A DNA stretch of 64,000 bases. It comes from Austropuccinia psidii (taxonomy: Eukaryota > Basidiomycota > Pucciniomycetes > Pucciniales > Sphaerophragmiaceae). Below the pieces are notes generated by a model that did no database searches, was not told the DNA's origin, and saw nothing but the letters and a program-made list of their open reading frames with translations. Within the stretch, counting starts at the first letter, position 1; the number at the start of each line of letters is the position of its first letter. The translations under genes and the position numbers were made by a program. The stretch is taken from positions 53,739,162-53,803,161 of the forward strand of contig JALGQZ010000001.1 of assembly GCA_023105745.1 (NCBI GenBank). The letters are read 5' to 3'. Below, in pieces: positions 33,361 through 45,125 of this stretch.

Positions 33361-36300
33361 AAGCAAAAATAAACAAAAATAAATGAAAATAAACAAAAAT
33401 AAATGAAAATAAACAAAAATAAACAAAAATAAACAAAAATAAACAAAAATAAACAAAAATAAACAAAAATAAACAAAAATAAACAAAAATAAACAAAAAT
33501 AAACAAAAATAAACAAAAATAAACAAAAATAAACAAAAATAAACAAAAATAAACAAAAATAAACAAAAATAAACAAAAATAAACAAAAATAAACAAAAAT
33601 AAATCAAAAATAAACAAAAATAAACAAAAATAAACAAAAATAAACAAAAATAAACAAAAATAAACAAAAATAAAAATAAACAAAAATAAACAAAAATAAA
33701 CAAAAATAAACAAAAATAAACAAAAATAAACAAAATAAACAAAAATAAACAAAAATAAACAAAAATAAACAAAAATAAACAAAAATAAACAAAAATAAAC
33801 AAAAATAAACAAAAATAAACAAAAATAAACAAAAAAAAACAAAAATAAACAAAAATAAACAAAAATAAACAAAAATAAACAAAAATAAACAAAAATAAAC
33901 AAAAATAAACAAAAATAAACAAAAATAAACAAAAATAAACAAAAATAAACAAAAATAAACAAAAATAAACAAAAATAAACAAAAATAAACAAAAATAAAC
34001 AAAAATAAACAAAAATAAACAAAAATAAACAAAAATAAACAAAAATAAACAAAAATAAACAAAAATAAACAAAAATAAACAAAAATAAACAAAAATAAAC
34101 AAAAATAAACAAAAATAAACAAAAATAAACAAAAATAAACAAAAATAAACAAAAATAAACAAAAATAAACAAAAATAAACAAAAATAAACAAAAATAAAC
34201 AAAAATAAACAAAAATAAACAAAAATAAACAAAAATAAACAAAAATAAACAAAAATAAACAAAAATAAACAAAAATAAACAAAAATAAACAAAAATAAAC
34301 AAAAATAAACAAAAATAAACAAAAATAAACAAAAATAAACAAAAATAAACAAAAATAAACAAAAATAAACAAAAATAAACAAAAATAAACAAAAATAAAC
34401 AAAAATAAACAAAAATAAACAAAAATAAACAAAAATAAACAAAAATAAACAAAAATAAACAAAAATAAACAAAAATAAACAAAAATAAACAAAAATAAAC
34501 AAAAATAAACAAAAATAAACAAAAATAAACAAAAATAAACAAAAATAAACAAAAATAAACAAAAATAAACAAAAATAAACAAAAATAAACAAAAATAAAC
34601 AAAAATAAACAAAAATAAACAAAAATAAACAAAAATAAACAAAAATAAACAAAAATAAACAAAAATAAACAAAAATAAACAAAAATAAACAAAAATAAAC
34701 AAAAATAAACAAAAATAAACAAAAATAAACAAAAATAAACAAAAATAAACAAAAATAAACAAAAATAAACAAAAATAAACAAAAATAAACAAAAATAAAC
34801 AAAAATAAACAAAAATAAACAAAAATAAACAAAAATAAACAAAAATAAACAAAAATAAACAAAAATAAACAAAAATAAACAAAAATAAACAAAAATAAAC
34901 AAAAATAAACAAAAATAAACAAAAATAAACAAAAATAAACAAAAATAAACAAAAATAAACAAAAATAAACAAAAATAAACAAAAATAAACAAAAATAAAC
35001 AAAAATAAACAAAAATAAACAAAAATAAACAAAAATAAACAAAAATAAACAAAAATAAACAAAAATAAACAAAAATAAACAAAAATAAACAAAAATAAAC
35101 AAAAATAAACAAAAATAAACAAAAATAAACAAAAATAAACAAAAATAAACAAAAATAAACAAAAATAAACAAAAATAAACAAAAATAAACAAAAATAAAC
35201 AAAAATAAACAAAAATAAACAAAAATAAACAAAAATAAACAAAAATAAACAAAAATAAACAAAAATAAACAAAAATAAACAAAAATAAACAAAAATAAAC
35301 AAAAATAAACAAAAATAAACAAAAATAAACAAAAATAAACAAAAATAAACAAAAATAAACAAAAATAAACAAAAATAAACAAAAATAAACAAAAATAAAC
35401 AAAAATAAACAAAAATAAACAAAAATAAACAAAAATAAACAAAAATAAACAAAAATAAACAAAAATAAACAAAAATAAACAAAAATAAACAAAAATAAAC
35501 AAAAATAAACAAAAATAAACAAAAATAAACAAAAATAAACAAAAATAAACAAAAATAAACAAAAATAAACAAAAATAAACAAAAATAAACAAAAATAAAC
35601 AAAAATAAACAAAAATAAACAAAAATAAACAAAAATAAACAAAAATAAACAAAAATAAACAAAAATAAACAAAAATAAACAAAAATAAACAAAAATAAAC
35701 AAAAATAAACAAAAATAAACAAAAATAAACAAAAATAAACAAAAATAAACAAAAATAAACAAAAATAAACAAAAATAAACAAAAATAAACAAAAATAAAC
35801 AAAAATAAACAAAAATAAACAAAAATAAACAAAAATAAACAAAAATAAACAAAAATAAACAAAAATAAACAAAAATAAACAAAAATAAACAAAAATAAAC
35901 AAAAATAAACAAAAATAAACAAAAATAAACAAAAATAAACAAAAATAAACAAAAATAAACAAAAATAAACAAAAATAAACAAAAATAAACAAAAATAAAC
36001 AAAAATAAACAAAAATAAACAAAAATAAACAAAAATAAACAAAAATAAACAAAAATAAACAAAAATAAACAAAAATAAACAAAAATAAACAAAAATAAAC
36101 AAAAATAAACAAAAATAAACAAAAATAAACAAAAATAAACAAAAATAAACAAAAATAAACAAAAATAAACAAAAATAAACAAAAATAAACAAAAATAAAC
36201 AAAAATAAACAAAAATAAACAAAAATAAACAAAAATAAACAAAAATAAACAAAAATAAACAAAAATAAACAAAAATAAACAAAAATAAACAAAAATAAAC

Positions 36301-37298
36301 AAAAATAAACAAAAATAAACAAAAATAAACAAAAATAAACAAAAATAAACAAAAATAAACAAAAATAAACAAAAATAAACAAAAATAAACAAAAATAAAC
36401 AAAAATAAACAAAAATAAACAAAAATAAACAAAAATAAACAAAAATAAACAAAAATAAACAAAAATAAACAAAAATAAACAAAAATAAACAAAAATAAAC
36501 AAAAATAAACAAAAATAAACAAAAATAAACAAAAATAAACAAAAATAAACAAAAATAAACAAAAATAAACAAAAATAAACAAAAATAAACAAAAATAAAC
36601 AAAAATAAACAAAAATAAACAAAAATAAACAAAAATAAACAAAAATAAACAAAAATAAACAAAAATAAACAAAAATAAACAAAAATAAACAAAAATAAAC
36701 AAAAATAAACAAAAATAAACAAAAATAAACAAAAATAAACAAAAATAAACAAAAATAAACAAAAATAAACAAAAATAAACAAAAATAAACAAAAATAAAC
36801 AAAAATAAACAAAAATAAACAAAAATAAACAAAAATAAACAAAAATAAACAAAAATAAACAAAAATAAACAAAAATAAACAAAAATAAACAAAAATAAAC
36901 AAAAATAAACAAAAATAAACAAAAATAAACAAAAATAAACAAAAATAAACAAAAATAAACAAAAATAAACAAAAATAAACAAAAATAAACAAAAATAAAC
37001 AAAAATAAACAAAAATAAACAAAAATAAACAAAAATAAACAAAAATAAACAAAAATAAACAAAAATAAACAAAAATAAACAAAAATAAACAAAAATAAAC
37101 AAAAATAAACAAAAATAAACAAACAAACAAAAATAAACAAAAATAAACAAAAATAAACAAAAATAAACAAAAATAAACAAAAATAAACAAAAATAAACAA
37201 AAATAAACAAAAATAAACAAAAATAAACAAAAATAAACAAAAATAAACAAAAATAAACAAAAATAAACAAAAATAAACAAAAATAAACAAAAATAAAC
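33361..37298. repeat. 3.9-kb satellite of the 10-bp unit AAACAAAAAT
   Basis: Roughly 394 tandem units. Variants cluster at the edges: AAATGAAAAT at 33381 and 33401, an 11-bp unit at 33601, an irregular unit near 33671, a 9-bp unit near 33731, a T-to-A change in 33831-33840, and a short AAACAAAC unit near 37111-37120. From 33841 to about 37120 the array is 328 consecutive identical units. The plus strand has no G in the core. The unit has no stop on the minus strand in any frame, which produces three overlapping open frames of 1,288-1,336 codons (FVYFCLFLFI repeats). These are not genes. Confidence 0.97.
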
Positions 37299-40200
37299 AG
37301 CTGGGGGACAAAGGAAGTAGAAGATGTTCATAATGAAGCGCTCCACTGAAATCAAGTTCATGTGAAAAGAATGATCTCCATAAAGGTTTTCTATACATAA
37401 ATCTGGGAAGAGTATAAAATGAAATTAAATTTAAGAAATAGATCTCCCTTTGGGCTCCCAGGGGGCCCAAAAATATAGACGGAGAGCCTCTCTCTTATAA
37501 ATGCATCATTTTTTCTTAATTGAGCTAAAGTTGAATGTTATACATTAATAAATCCCTTTATTGAGAGATATCATCTCATACCATCGTAAATTTTATTTCT
37601 CAGTATTCAAGATAATTGGTATTACATGATTTATAGAGAGCCAGTAGCCAAGCTTAAAGGTCTCATATCATGTAATAATTATTTCTATATTGAAAAAAGA
37701 AACATATATCAATAATTTGAATTTTCTTACCCTTTTTAGAACCGAGTAGTTTTGACCTCCAAGGAATATTCATTCTGTATTTCAGAATTGGGATTCAATC
37801 TAATTTTCAAAATTAGCTTAAGAAGTTCTTAGAAATTGAAATTTAGTTTCCTGTTAATTTCCACACCAGATCATACCTGATCAAATCCCACACAATAAAT
37901 CAATAATTTCTTACTTTAAGATATAAAGCCACATGATAATTTGAATTTGATATCCAAACAATTAGACATTATGCAGCTTTAAGTGTTCAGGTAATCTACT
38001 CCCGTATTTAATATCTTGAAAAATATATAATAATCATTTATATGAAAAGTATTCCGAGATCCCAAATCTTCCATGAACCAAATAGTGCAGCTTATTTCAA
38101 CTATTATGGAAAATAAACCAAGTTGGAACCTCCAGACAAACCACTTCACTTCTTGAAAAATAACATATTGGCTTAATTAAAACATCTTAAATTAAGTTTT
38201 AAAAGCTCAAAGAAAAGAGAAGAACATTTTTATCCTACATTAAATTTACCTATATATCTTTAATTTATTATTATCACAATATTGATAATGATTTCCAGAA
38301 AAAAAAGATATATTTTGACTGAGTATTTTTGTTTTATTCAAAAGAAATCTTCATTTATAAGCTTGTTTTTGTGAATATCATTGTGTCTGAAATCCCTGTT
38401 TACAATACTATCTTCATTAAATGTACCATCTTTAATTTGGAGAAAAAATCTCAATTCACAAGATTATTAACATCAGGAAAAAATAAAATCAGCCGATATT
38501 ATGAAATTTATTGAAATAACTTTTAAAAGTCAATTTACAGGTAATAAAAATTTCTATAAATCTCAGAATATATATAGCTTTAGGTGGAAAACTCCTAAAA
38601 GAGTCTTTAATTAACATGAAACACACTAATCAATTCTGATAAATATGTGTTCCATAAGAAGTATCCCCCTCAAATTTGAGGTTTCAAAGATAAATTGCAA
38701 GAATAAATAAGCAAGAATGGACTTGATATATACAAGTATCTAACTCAATACTAATAAAAGAAAAAGGCAACAGTTATCTTTAAATCAATTTGAACTTCCA
38801 TTAAAGGAATAAATATCCTTTGAGTAAAAGGAATAATATATAAGATATAATTTATATTTGTATAAAAGAAAAATTAAGTGTAGATTTCATATCTAGGTTA
38901 AAAAAGGAATCTTATATTAATCATCTTGTAGTGAAAACTTCCGGTCCACACTTCAATGGGAATCGGATTTTCCAACTATTCAAAAGGAGCTATATCCATT
39001 AAGCAAGGTAAGCTAAAAATAATTTAGTGTATGGAGTTATTGTTTTTTTAATTTAATTAATGAAAACATAACTTATTATTGGTTTTTATTAAATTATAAG
39101 ACTAAAGCGGAGAGGCTTCTACAGAATATTTTATATAAGAGGTTCCAAACCGTAGAAATTCTAATAATTTAGAGGTATCATGGTACAATAATTTCAAATT
39201 AAAATGAAAATTTGTTTCTCTTTTTTTATCTATAATCTAAATAATTTTTTTTATAGTTTTCTCTTCCAAATACTTATTTATAATATAGTTTGGAACCTGT
39301 AAGTCTTTTTAATAACAATAGAACTGATGATATAACTCGTACATTAGATGAAGATAGATTTAAAATTAAGTACCAAAGTGGCCTGTGTGTGCTCAACTTA
39401 AGCTTCACACAAATAGAGGATATTGTTTTTTATAACAAGAAATTAATTTGAAAAATTTAAAAGGTAATTTTAAAAAAAGATTTTTGAATGATGATTTCAT
39501 TTAATTTCAATTTGAAGTTTGTCTTTTCCTCAAATTTCGCTCTTGAATCAAACCTTATTCTTGAAATTAATTATTTTATTAAATTTATTCCCAGAATTTA
39601 AATAGCATTCTGGGAATTGATACACTGGCTTATTCAATGTTGAGGATTTTTTAAAGTAATTAGTCTTTATTACTTATCATAATTAAATAGTAGCTCTCCT
39701 TTGAAAACCTTGTAAAATAGAAGTAAAAATAAATATTTATTACATAAAGGCTTTTTATATTCATTATATATATGATTAATTTTAGCTATTAGTAATTCTC
39801 TTTTCCAAATATTTCATCTAATTACATACTGAATTTCTCCTAAGTTTAAACTCTATATTTATACTATAAATATAACTATAACACTTTGGCTTTATATATC
39901 ATCTATAAAGAAGAGTTGACTTATACTCCCATTCTCATTCATGGAATTCAAGTTTGTCATATTTCTTATTTCAAAATATTTTCCTGTGCTAAATTTCAAT
40001 TTTGCACATAGATCTATAAGTCCCCTAAAACAATTAAAATCTACTGTATTTACTTTATTACTCTCTCTATCTCTCTAAAAACTATATATGGTATGTTTAA
40101 TTAGCAGTTATTCTTTCTTTGATTATTATAATATTAATAGCAATAATTTATAAAAAGGTATATTTAACTCATGATATATAGGATATCAATTTGGGTTTCC

Positions 40201-42812
40201 TATTAAGTTAGTTTTTAAAGCCAAAAAAATCATCTTTTTTCTCTTTTTGATTTATGAATATTCATTTTTGATCTTATGAAGTTTTGTTATTTACTTGAGC
40301 TAAAAAAAATAACCCAGCTTTTCAAATGGTAAAATGGTGGAAACCCTTTGGAAAGGGAAATATTTTCAAGTTATAGTATATTATCCAAGTAAATAACTTT
40401 TTTGTATATTTAAGCAAGGATATAATTATATAAGTAAATATATAGATATAAATTACCTTTCTATTTTCCATTCTTTGATAATAATATCCTATTACGAAAA
40501 AATATCATATACTTTCTCAAGTAGCATGAAAAAACTAATTTTTTATAATTTTGTATTCCTGAGAAATAATCTAATTTCCAAAAAGGCTTACACCATTTTC
40601 TTTTTTGGAAAATTAAAAAAATATTTCATATTTTATAAATAAGTTCCTAAAAATAAATATAAAGAAGCTATTTGTAAATTTCTGAATCCCATTCAAAATG
40701 GCTATAATTCAATGAATTTCAAGCTCAAACTATCTTTGACAGGGGGATTAATTGTGTATCTCAGAGAATATAGCATTAAATAGACTTGATTAAATAGAAA
40801 TAAATATTTAATTATTAATGATAAATGTAATTTAAACAGAGAGAACTTTTTTCTCCTTTTTTTAAAATAGAACGCTATAAAATTAAATTAATAGATATAC
40901 TTACAGTAGATTAAATTTATAATACTTAAGAAATTCTGGATTTAAAAAACAACACTCAAGATATATTGCCTTATTATCATGGATATTTCTTCAAATATTA
41001 TTCTATATATGTATTTTAATTCGAGTGACTTGAATGCTATCAATAAGAGAAATAATTTATTATTATACACAGACTTTTACTAAATAATTTTTCAAATCTA
41101 CGTTAAAACTAAATTTCTTCAACGAAATTATTTTAAATATTTACTCCACACGAATACCACCGCATTTGAAGAAATTAATATCTTTCGAATGGTCCTCAAA
41201 ATATTTTTGAAAGATTTGAGCTTTAAATCTGAAATTGGATTTCTTTTTGGAAAATTAAGGTTTAAATTGAAAATTTTATTCCATTTTTGCAATCCTAACT
41301 TAAGAAGCAAAAATGAAAATTTTTATTGAATAAAATTTCACAATTCTATATTTTTTAAATTTGAAATTTGAAATATTGTAATTAAAATATTAAGTAATAA
41401 TAAAATATTCATAATTTTAATTTAGAAAACTTGAATCTAATTTTTATATACATTTCCCAATACATCCCTAAATTTCACTTTATGATAAGTCCTATGAATT
41501 GATATTTCTTTTCCATAAACCAATCCAATTTCATTCTATTGATTTAAATTCTTAGGCTATTAAGTATTATTTCTTTAAAAAGATGGAAAATTAATCCAAG
41601 TTAATCTTATATTAAATATCATGATAAAGAATTAAAATGTAGATTGATTTATATGAAATTTCAAAAAAACTAACATAATTAAGCTTCAATATATGACTAA
41701 AAGGAGAAATTAATATCAATATGGTTTTATTAGCTGTAAAATTTCGTTAAATAAAGTAGAAATTTCTTAAACAACCATGACAGTATTTTTTGATTTTTCA
41801 ATCATAGCTCTCATAAATGTTCACTCTATAATTAAATATATGATCACTATTTCTACATTTCTATTAATTCAATTTGATTTTCCTGAAATTATTTCAATTT
41901 TTTAAATTTTTTTAGAAGAAAACAACATTTTTCACAAGTTATTTAGTCCGATTTTTGAGGGAATATAAACTGAAAAGTAGTGGGAATTTTCAGTGCTATT
42001 ACAAATCAGAAATTCAGGAGTTAAAATTTCTTCCACAAAAGTGATTGTGATTTGATTTATAAGATCAAGGAGTTCCCTATCCGAATCTATCGATTTTTTC
42101 TCAGAAGCATATCACATTTTGATTGAATTGACCTCTCTCCAATGGAAAGAAGAAATCAAAAATTCCTGGCTAATTAATAAGCTTATTGTATTGCACTTAA
42201 TAATAATTTATTAGAAAAATAAATCTTTTATATTCTATAATATCCTCATTTTTGCAATTTTCAGTATAGTATTAGCTTCAAAAGCCATGGAACTCTGATA
42301 CCCTTATTAGTTTCTCTCAATGGTTTCTGGGATATTTTTTCAGAAAGGTATTAAAAAAGATGAAAAACATCAAGAAGTAAATGATACTAAGAAAATAAAA
42401 CTAATGGGAGAATATTATTTGAATTTTAAAGGTATTCATTAATAAAAATATCATATTACTCTAGCTTTATATATCAATCAAATACGTCATATGCTAAGAA
42501 ATCTCCAATACAAAACTTTGAATGAAAAAAATCTTCAGTTTGGTTGAAATAAATAAAGGAAAGGTAAAAAATGCTTGGTATTTTTTTTTAATGCATCTAG
42601 CTATGATTCAACTGATATATAATTTAGTTAAATGTAATCAAACAGAAATTCAAATTACCTGAAGCTTTTTGAAGTTGAAATTTATGAAATTTCTGAGCTC
42701 TTATATGTCCTTCTTGAAATATTTACTCTTTTTTATGATTAAATGTCATCCAACTTGTTTGAAAACACTAATTGGTGCCATCTCATTAATAAAAACAAAG
42801 AATACTCAAGGT
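37299..42812. other. AT-rich sequence with no recognised feature
   Basis: A less AT-rich patch at 37440-37490 (GGGCTCCCAGGGGGCCC) adjoins the satellite. Beyond it I find only short chance frames. No RNA gene or transposon motif was seen in this 5.5 kb. Confidence 0.4.
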
Positions 42813-42910
42813 CTCCACGGCGACATCGCCGTTTTGGGGCGCGCTTTGTGCGCATTTTGTTGGTCCGGAGGCCATACCGCCTGTCAGCTTGCAAGACTCT
42901 AGTTTTTTTC
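42813..42910. other. GC-balanced segment of unknown origin
   Basis: About 90 bp starting CTCCACGGCGACATCGCCG, with GGGGCGCGC and GTCCGGAGGCC, far richer in CpG than anything around it. It contains a perfect short palindrome-like stem (CGGCGACATCGCCG). Overlapping frames on both strands cross it without a domain. It may be the end of a recently inserted element related to the SINE-like unit 200 bp away. I see no ends or target duplication. Confidence 0.4.
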
Positions 42911-43117
42911 TGGTTTGCCATCCCCCATGTCTTACTTTGTTGGTTTCCACCACCATAAAAGACAGCAAATTAGCCATGCACACATCCGCTCACTCATTCA
43001 AACGCCCACAGATAGTTAAATATTAAAATCACCACTATGAATCTTGATGCTGACATTTTCCGCAAAGGAGACTGAGTTGAGTCACTGTATTTCTAATCAT
43101 GCATTGTGAATCTGACG

Positions 43118-43444
43118 AAAAAACTAAAAAGACTTCTCGCACAACATGCCTGAGAGTCAGAGAGCATTGGATGAAGATGCATATTACCGCACTGCGAAGA
43201 GGAGACCATTAAAGGGAGTCTTGACCCTTTCGATGGCAGGGGGAACCACTTTCCACCAGCGGAGGGCTTTCCCCTCGGAAGACATGGGGAAGCGGCACGA
43301 GAAAGTTGAGGCAACATTTTCTTAAACGTCCTCCGACACTCACCCCCAACGCATCCCTCACATACCTGCCCCAACAGTGAGTCGAACACTGGACCTTTTG
43401 CTAGCACATACTAGGCAAACGCGCTACCACTACGCCACTGGGGC
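43118..43444 (-). mobile_element. tRNA-headed SINE-like element
   Basis: On the minus strand a complete tRNA-like head (43444-43367) is followed by about 240 bp of GC-balanced body unrelated to the surrounding AT-rich DNA. The body contains GTGAGTGTCGGAGGACG and AAGCCCTCCGCTGG. No run of four or more T occurs in this sense until TTTTT at 43130-43126 and TTTTTT at 43123-43118, so Pol III starting in the head would make a transcript of about 315-325 nt. This is the layout of a tRNA-derived SINE. The 104-codon frame across it is not convincing as a gene. I found no target duplication. Confidence 0.6.
43367..43444 (-). tRNA. tRNA-Thr(AGT)-like gene or SINE head with 6-nt intron-like insert
   Basis: Folds as a full cloverleaf. 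The acceptor stem is GCCCCAG/TTGGGGC (one G-U), the D stem GCGT/GCGC with loop AGTGGTA, and the anticodon stem TTTGC/GCAAA. The T stem is CAGTG/CACTG with loop TTCGACT, and the discriminator is A. The anticodon loop is 13 nt (CTAGTATGTGCTA). If the six bases TGTGCT after position 37 are an intron, the mature loop is CTAGTAA with anticodon AGT (Thr). A six-base intron is unusually short, and the lack of a T terminator directly after the gene favours a SINE head. A and B boxes are intact. Confidence 0.6.
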
Positions 43445-44559
43445 ACATCAATGATTGGGTCATTTGGCTCCTCAAAATTCTGGCGAACGATCGATATCAA
43501 TGGGGACATTGTTGAATACGTTTCAAAAGAAAAAGTGATAGGGTTTTTTTCGATTTTTAATAAGAAGCTTAAAATGTCCTAGCTTTGATGACGATTGAAT
43601 GATATGGAAAGGAAGAGAGAATATGACCATCAAGTCCTTCATTCAATAAAAAATAAAAGTTAATATGTTGGGGAAGTCCAACCCAGCTTACTCTAAGCTG
43701 TGCTTAAAAGTGTAAGATCTTTTTCATTGCATTAATATGATGAAAACCAAACAGAAATTAATTAAAGGTTAAAGAGTTTTAAATACCTGAAGTGATCAAT
43801 AACTCAAGTAAACTACAATACTTTACTTTTATGCCTGATCGGGATATCATATAGGAACTTGTATAAGAAGGAATAAGTATTCCAAAACAATGAGATTATT
43901 TTTTTTAGTAATCAATATGAAATTATACCTTGAGTTCTAGCAGTTATGAAATATAGGGTAATTGAAATATAATGATATGGAAAAGAATCAAGTAAAGTAA
44001 AGAAGTAGCTAATAACAGAATGAAAAAAAATAATGTCAAGAGTATTAATAATCTAGTGAGGAGGTGAGGGTGTTTTATTATTATAGAAAGTATAGCTGGT
44101 TGTGTCGTATAGACCTGGATGAAAGGATCAGGGAAAGTCCTGAAAGTTGAGATTCGCGCTGAGTTGCGCAGCACTTTCTGAGGAACAGAAACAAATATAA
44201 TTACAATTTTTCCAATAATAGTAGCCAATTATGTTTTAAAAAAAGCTATTGTGCTGGTTGTAAATAGTCCTGAAAAGAGTTTTTCTTGCAATAGTTTTGA
44301 ATTTTGAAATGAATAAGTCTGTTGAAAGACTCTAAAATATCACCTCAAGTCTCAGCTTCTTTTGAGGAGAAGGATGAGATATAGCTTAAAATACAATTAA
44401 ATTCCCTTTGAGCCTCATTTATTGTTGGTTTTGATATTAAGGTCTATTCACGAACAAACTATTATTTCTCTTTAGTAAATGGGTCTTGTTCGTCATATAT
44501 TTAAGCAGTAGTTAGGTAATATACCTCATTCTGTTTGGCTAGGCTGACCAACTTTCCAA
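43445..44559. other. AT-rich sequence with no recognised feature
   Basis: A 94-codon minus-strand frame (43944-44228) ends in a hydrophobic stretch, but its leucine/isoleucine content is what T-rich DNA gives by chance. No other feature. Confidence 0.4.
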
Positions 44560-45125
44560 TCAAAGTTTTGTTTCTCTGGGCGATTAGGCCTATATTTTCT
44601 AATCGCACATTTTCTTATTCAAGAGATTCTTCAGACTTTATGATTCATCATCAGTTGTTTGAGGTGAGTGATGGAGGATATTTATGAGTCCAGAAATTTA
44701 ATGTTGTTGCATTGCTGGAGTGATTGTATTCCATGAAATTTCCGCGAAATAAAAAAATCTTTATTTAACTGAACAGATTTATATTCTAAATAACATTGGC
44801 ATTGATGTTTGTTTTGTAATATCAAATATAAATTGAAGGAAAAAATTTCAATAATAGGGATTGAAATACTAGTTTATTGCGGAATCAAGTGGCTGGCATG
44901 AGAAGTAAGGTTCGGGATGAGGAAGATCAGGTCAATGTGAGATAGAGGTTCTGTTTGGGGCTTTTTGACATTGAATTTATAAAGAATTAAAGAAATTTAT
45001 GGTCCTTTTCATTCAGCTCATTACCCCAAGTTCCAATCCATTTTTTAAATATTTCCTCAGTCATCCATGCCGGACCATTATGGTAATACTGGTGGCCCAC
45101 ATGTAATATATATCTTTTGTTTAAA
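44560..45125 (-). pseudogene. Decayed pogo/Tigger-type (DDE_1) transposase
   Basis: These transposases cut and paste DNA transposons with a DDE/D core. On the minus strand, 45096-45010 reads QYYHNGPAWMTEEIFKKWI then NELNEKDHKFL, matching the family's 'N-x-x-A-W-M-T-x-x-I-F-x-x-W-L' block. After a frameshift, 44935-44885 reads SHIDLIFLIPNLTSHASHL, matching 'N-I-x-L-x-F-x-x-P-N-x-T-S-H-x-Q-P-L-D'. The equivalent of Q-P-L-D, which carries the last catalytic Asp, is lost. Near 44733-44660, WNTITPAMQQH matches the 'A-W-x-x-I-T-P-x-T-I-x-x-C-W' C-terminal block. Order and spacing agree with the family. The N-terminal DNA-binding part is not recognisable upstream, apart from a possible DIDET near 45340. 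No TIRs were found. Confidence 0.7.

Noticed and set aside
33277..37470. Three overlapping minus-strand frames of up to 1,336 codons
   Set aside because: They are translations of the 10-bp satellite, whose unit has no stop in any minus-strand frame. The product is a pure FVYFCLFLFI repeat with no domain.
42669..42983. Four overlapping small frames on both strands
   Set aside because: They all cross the same CpG-rich fragment, contradict each other and show no domain.
43093..43407. 104-codon minus-strand frame
   Set aside because: It starts inside the tRNA-like head and runs through the SINE-like body. The tRNA fold and Pol III layout explain the sequence better.
43944..44228. 94-codon frame with a hydrophobic C-terminus, possibly a membrane protein
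   Set aside because: Leu/Ile/Phe-rich ends are expected by chance in T-rich DNA. There is no start context, neighbour or conserved motif.
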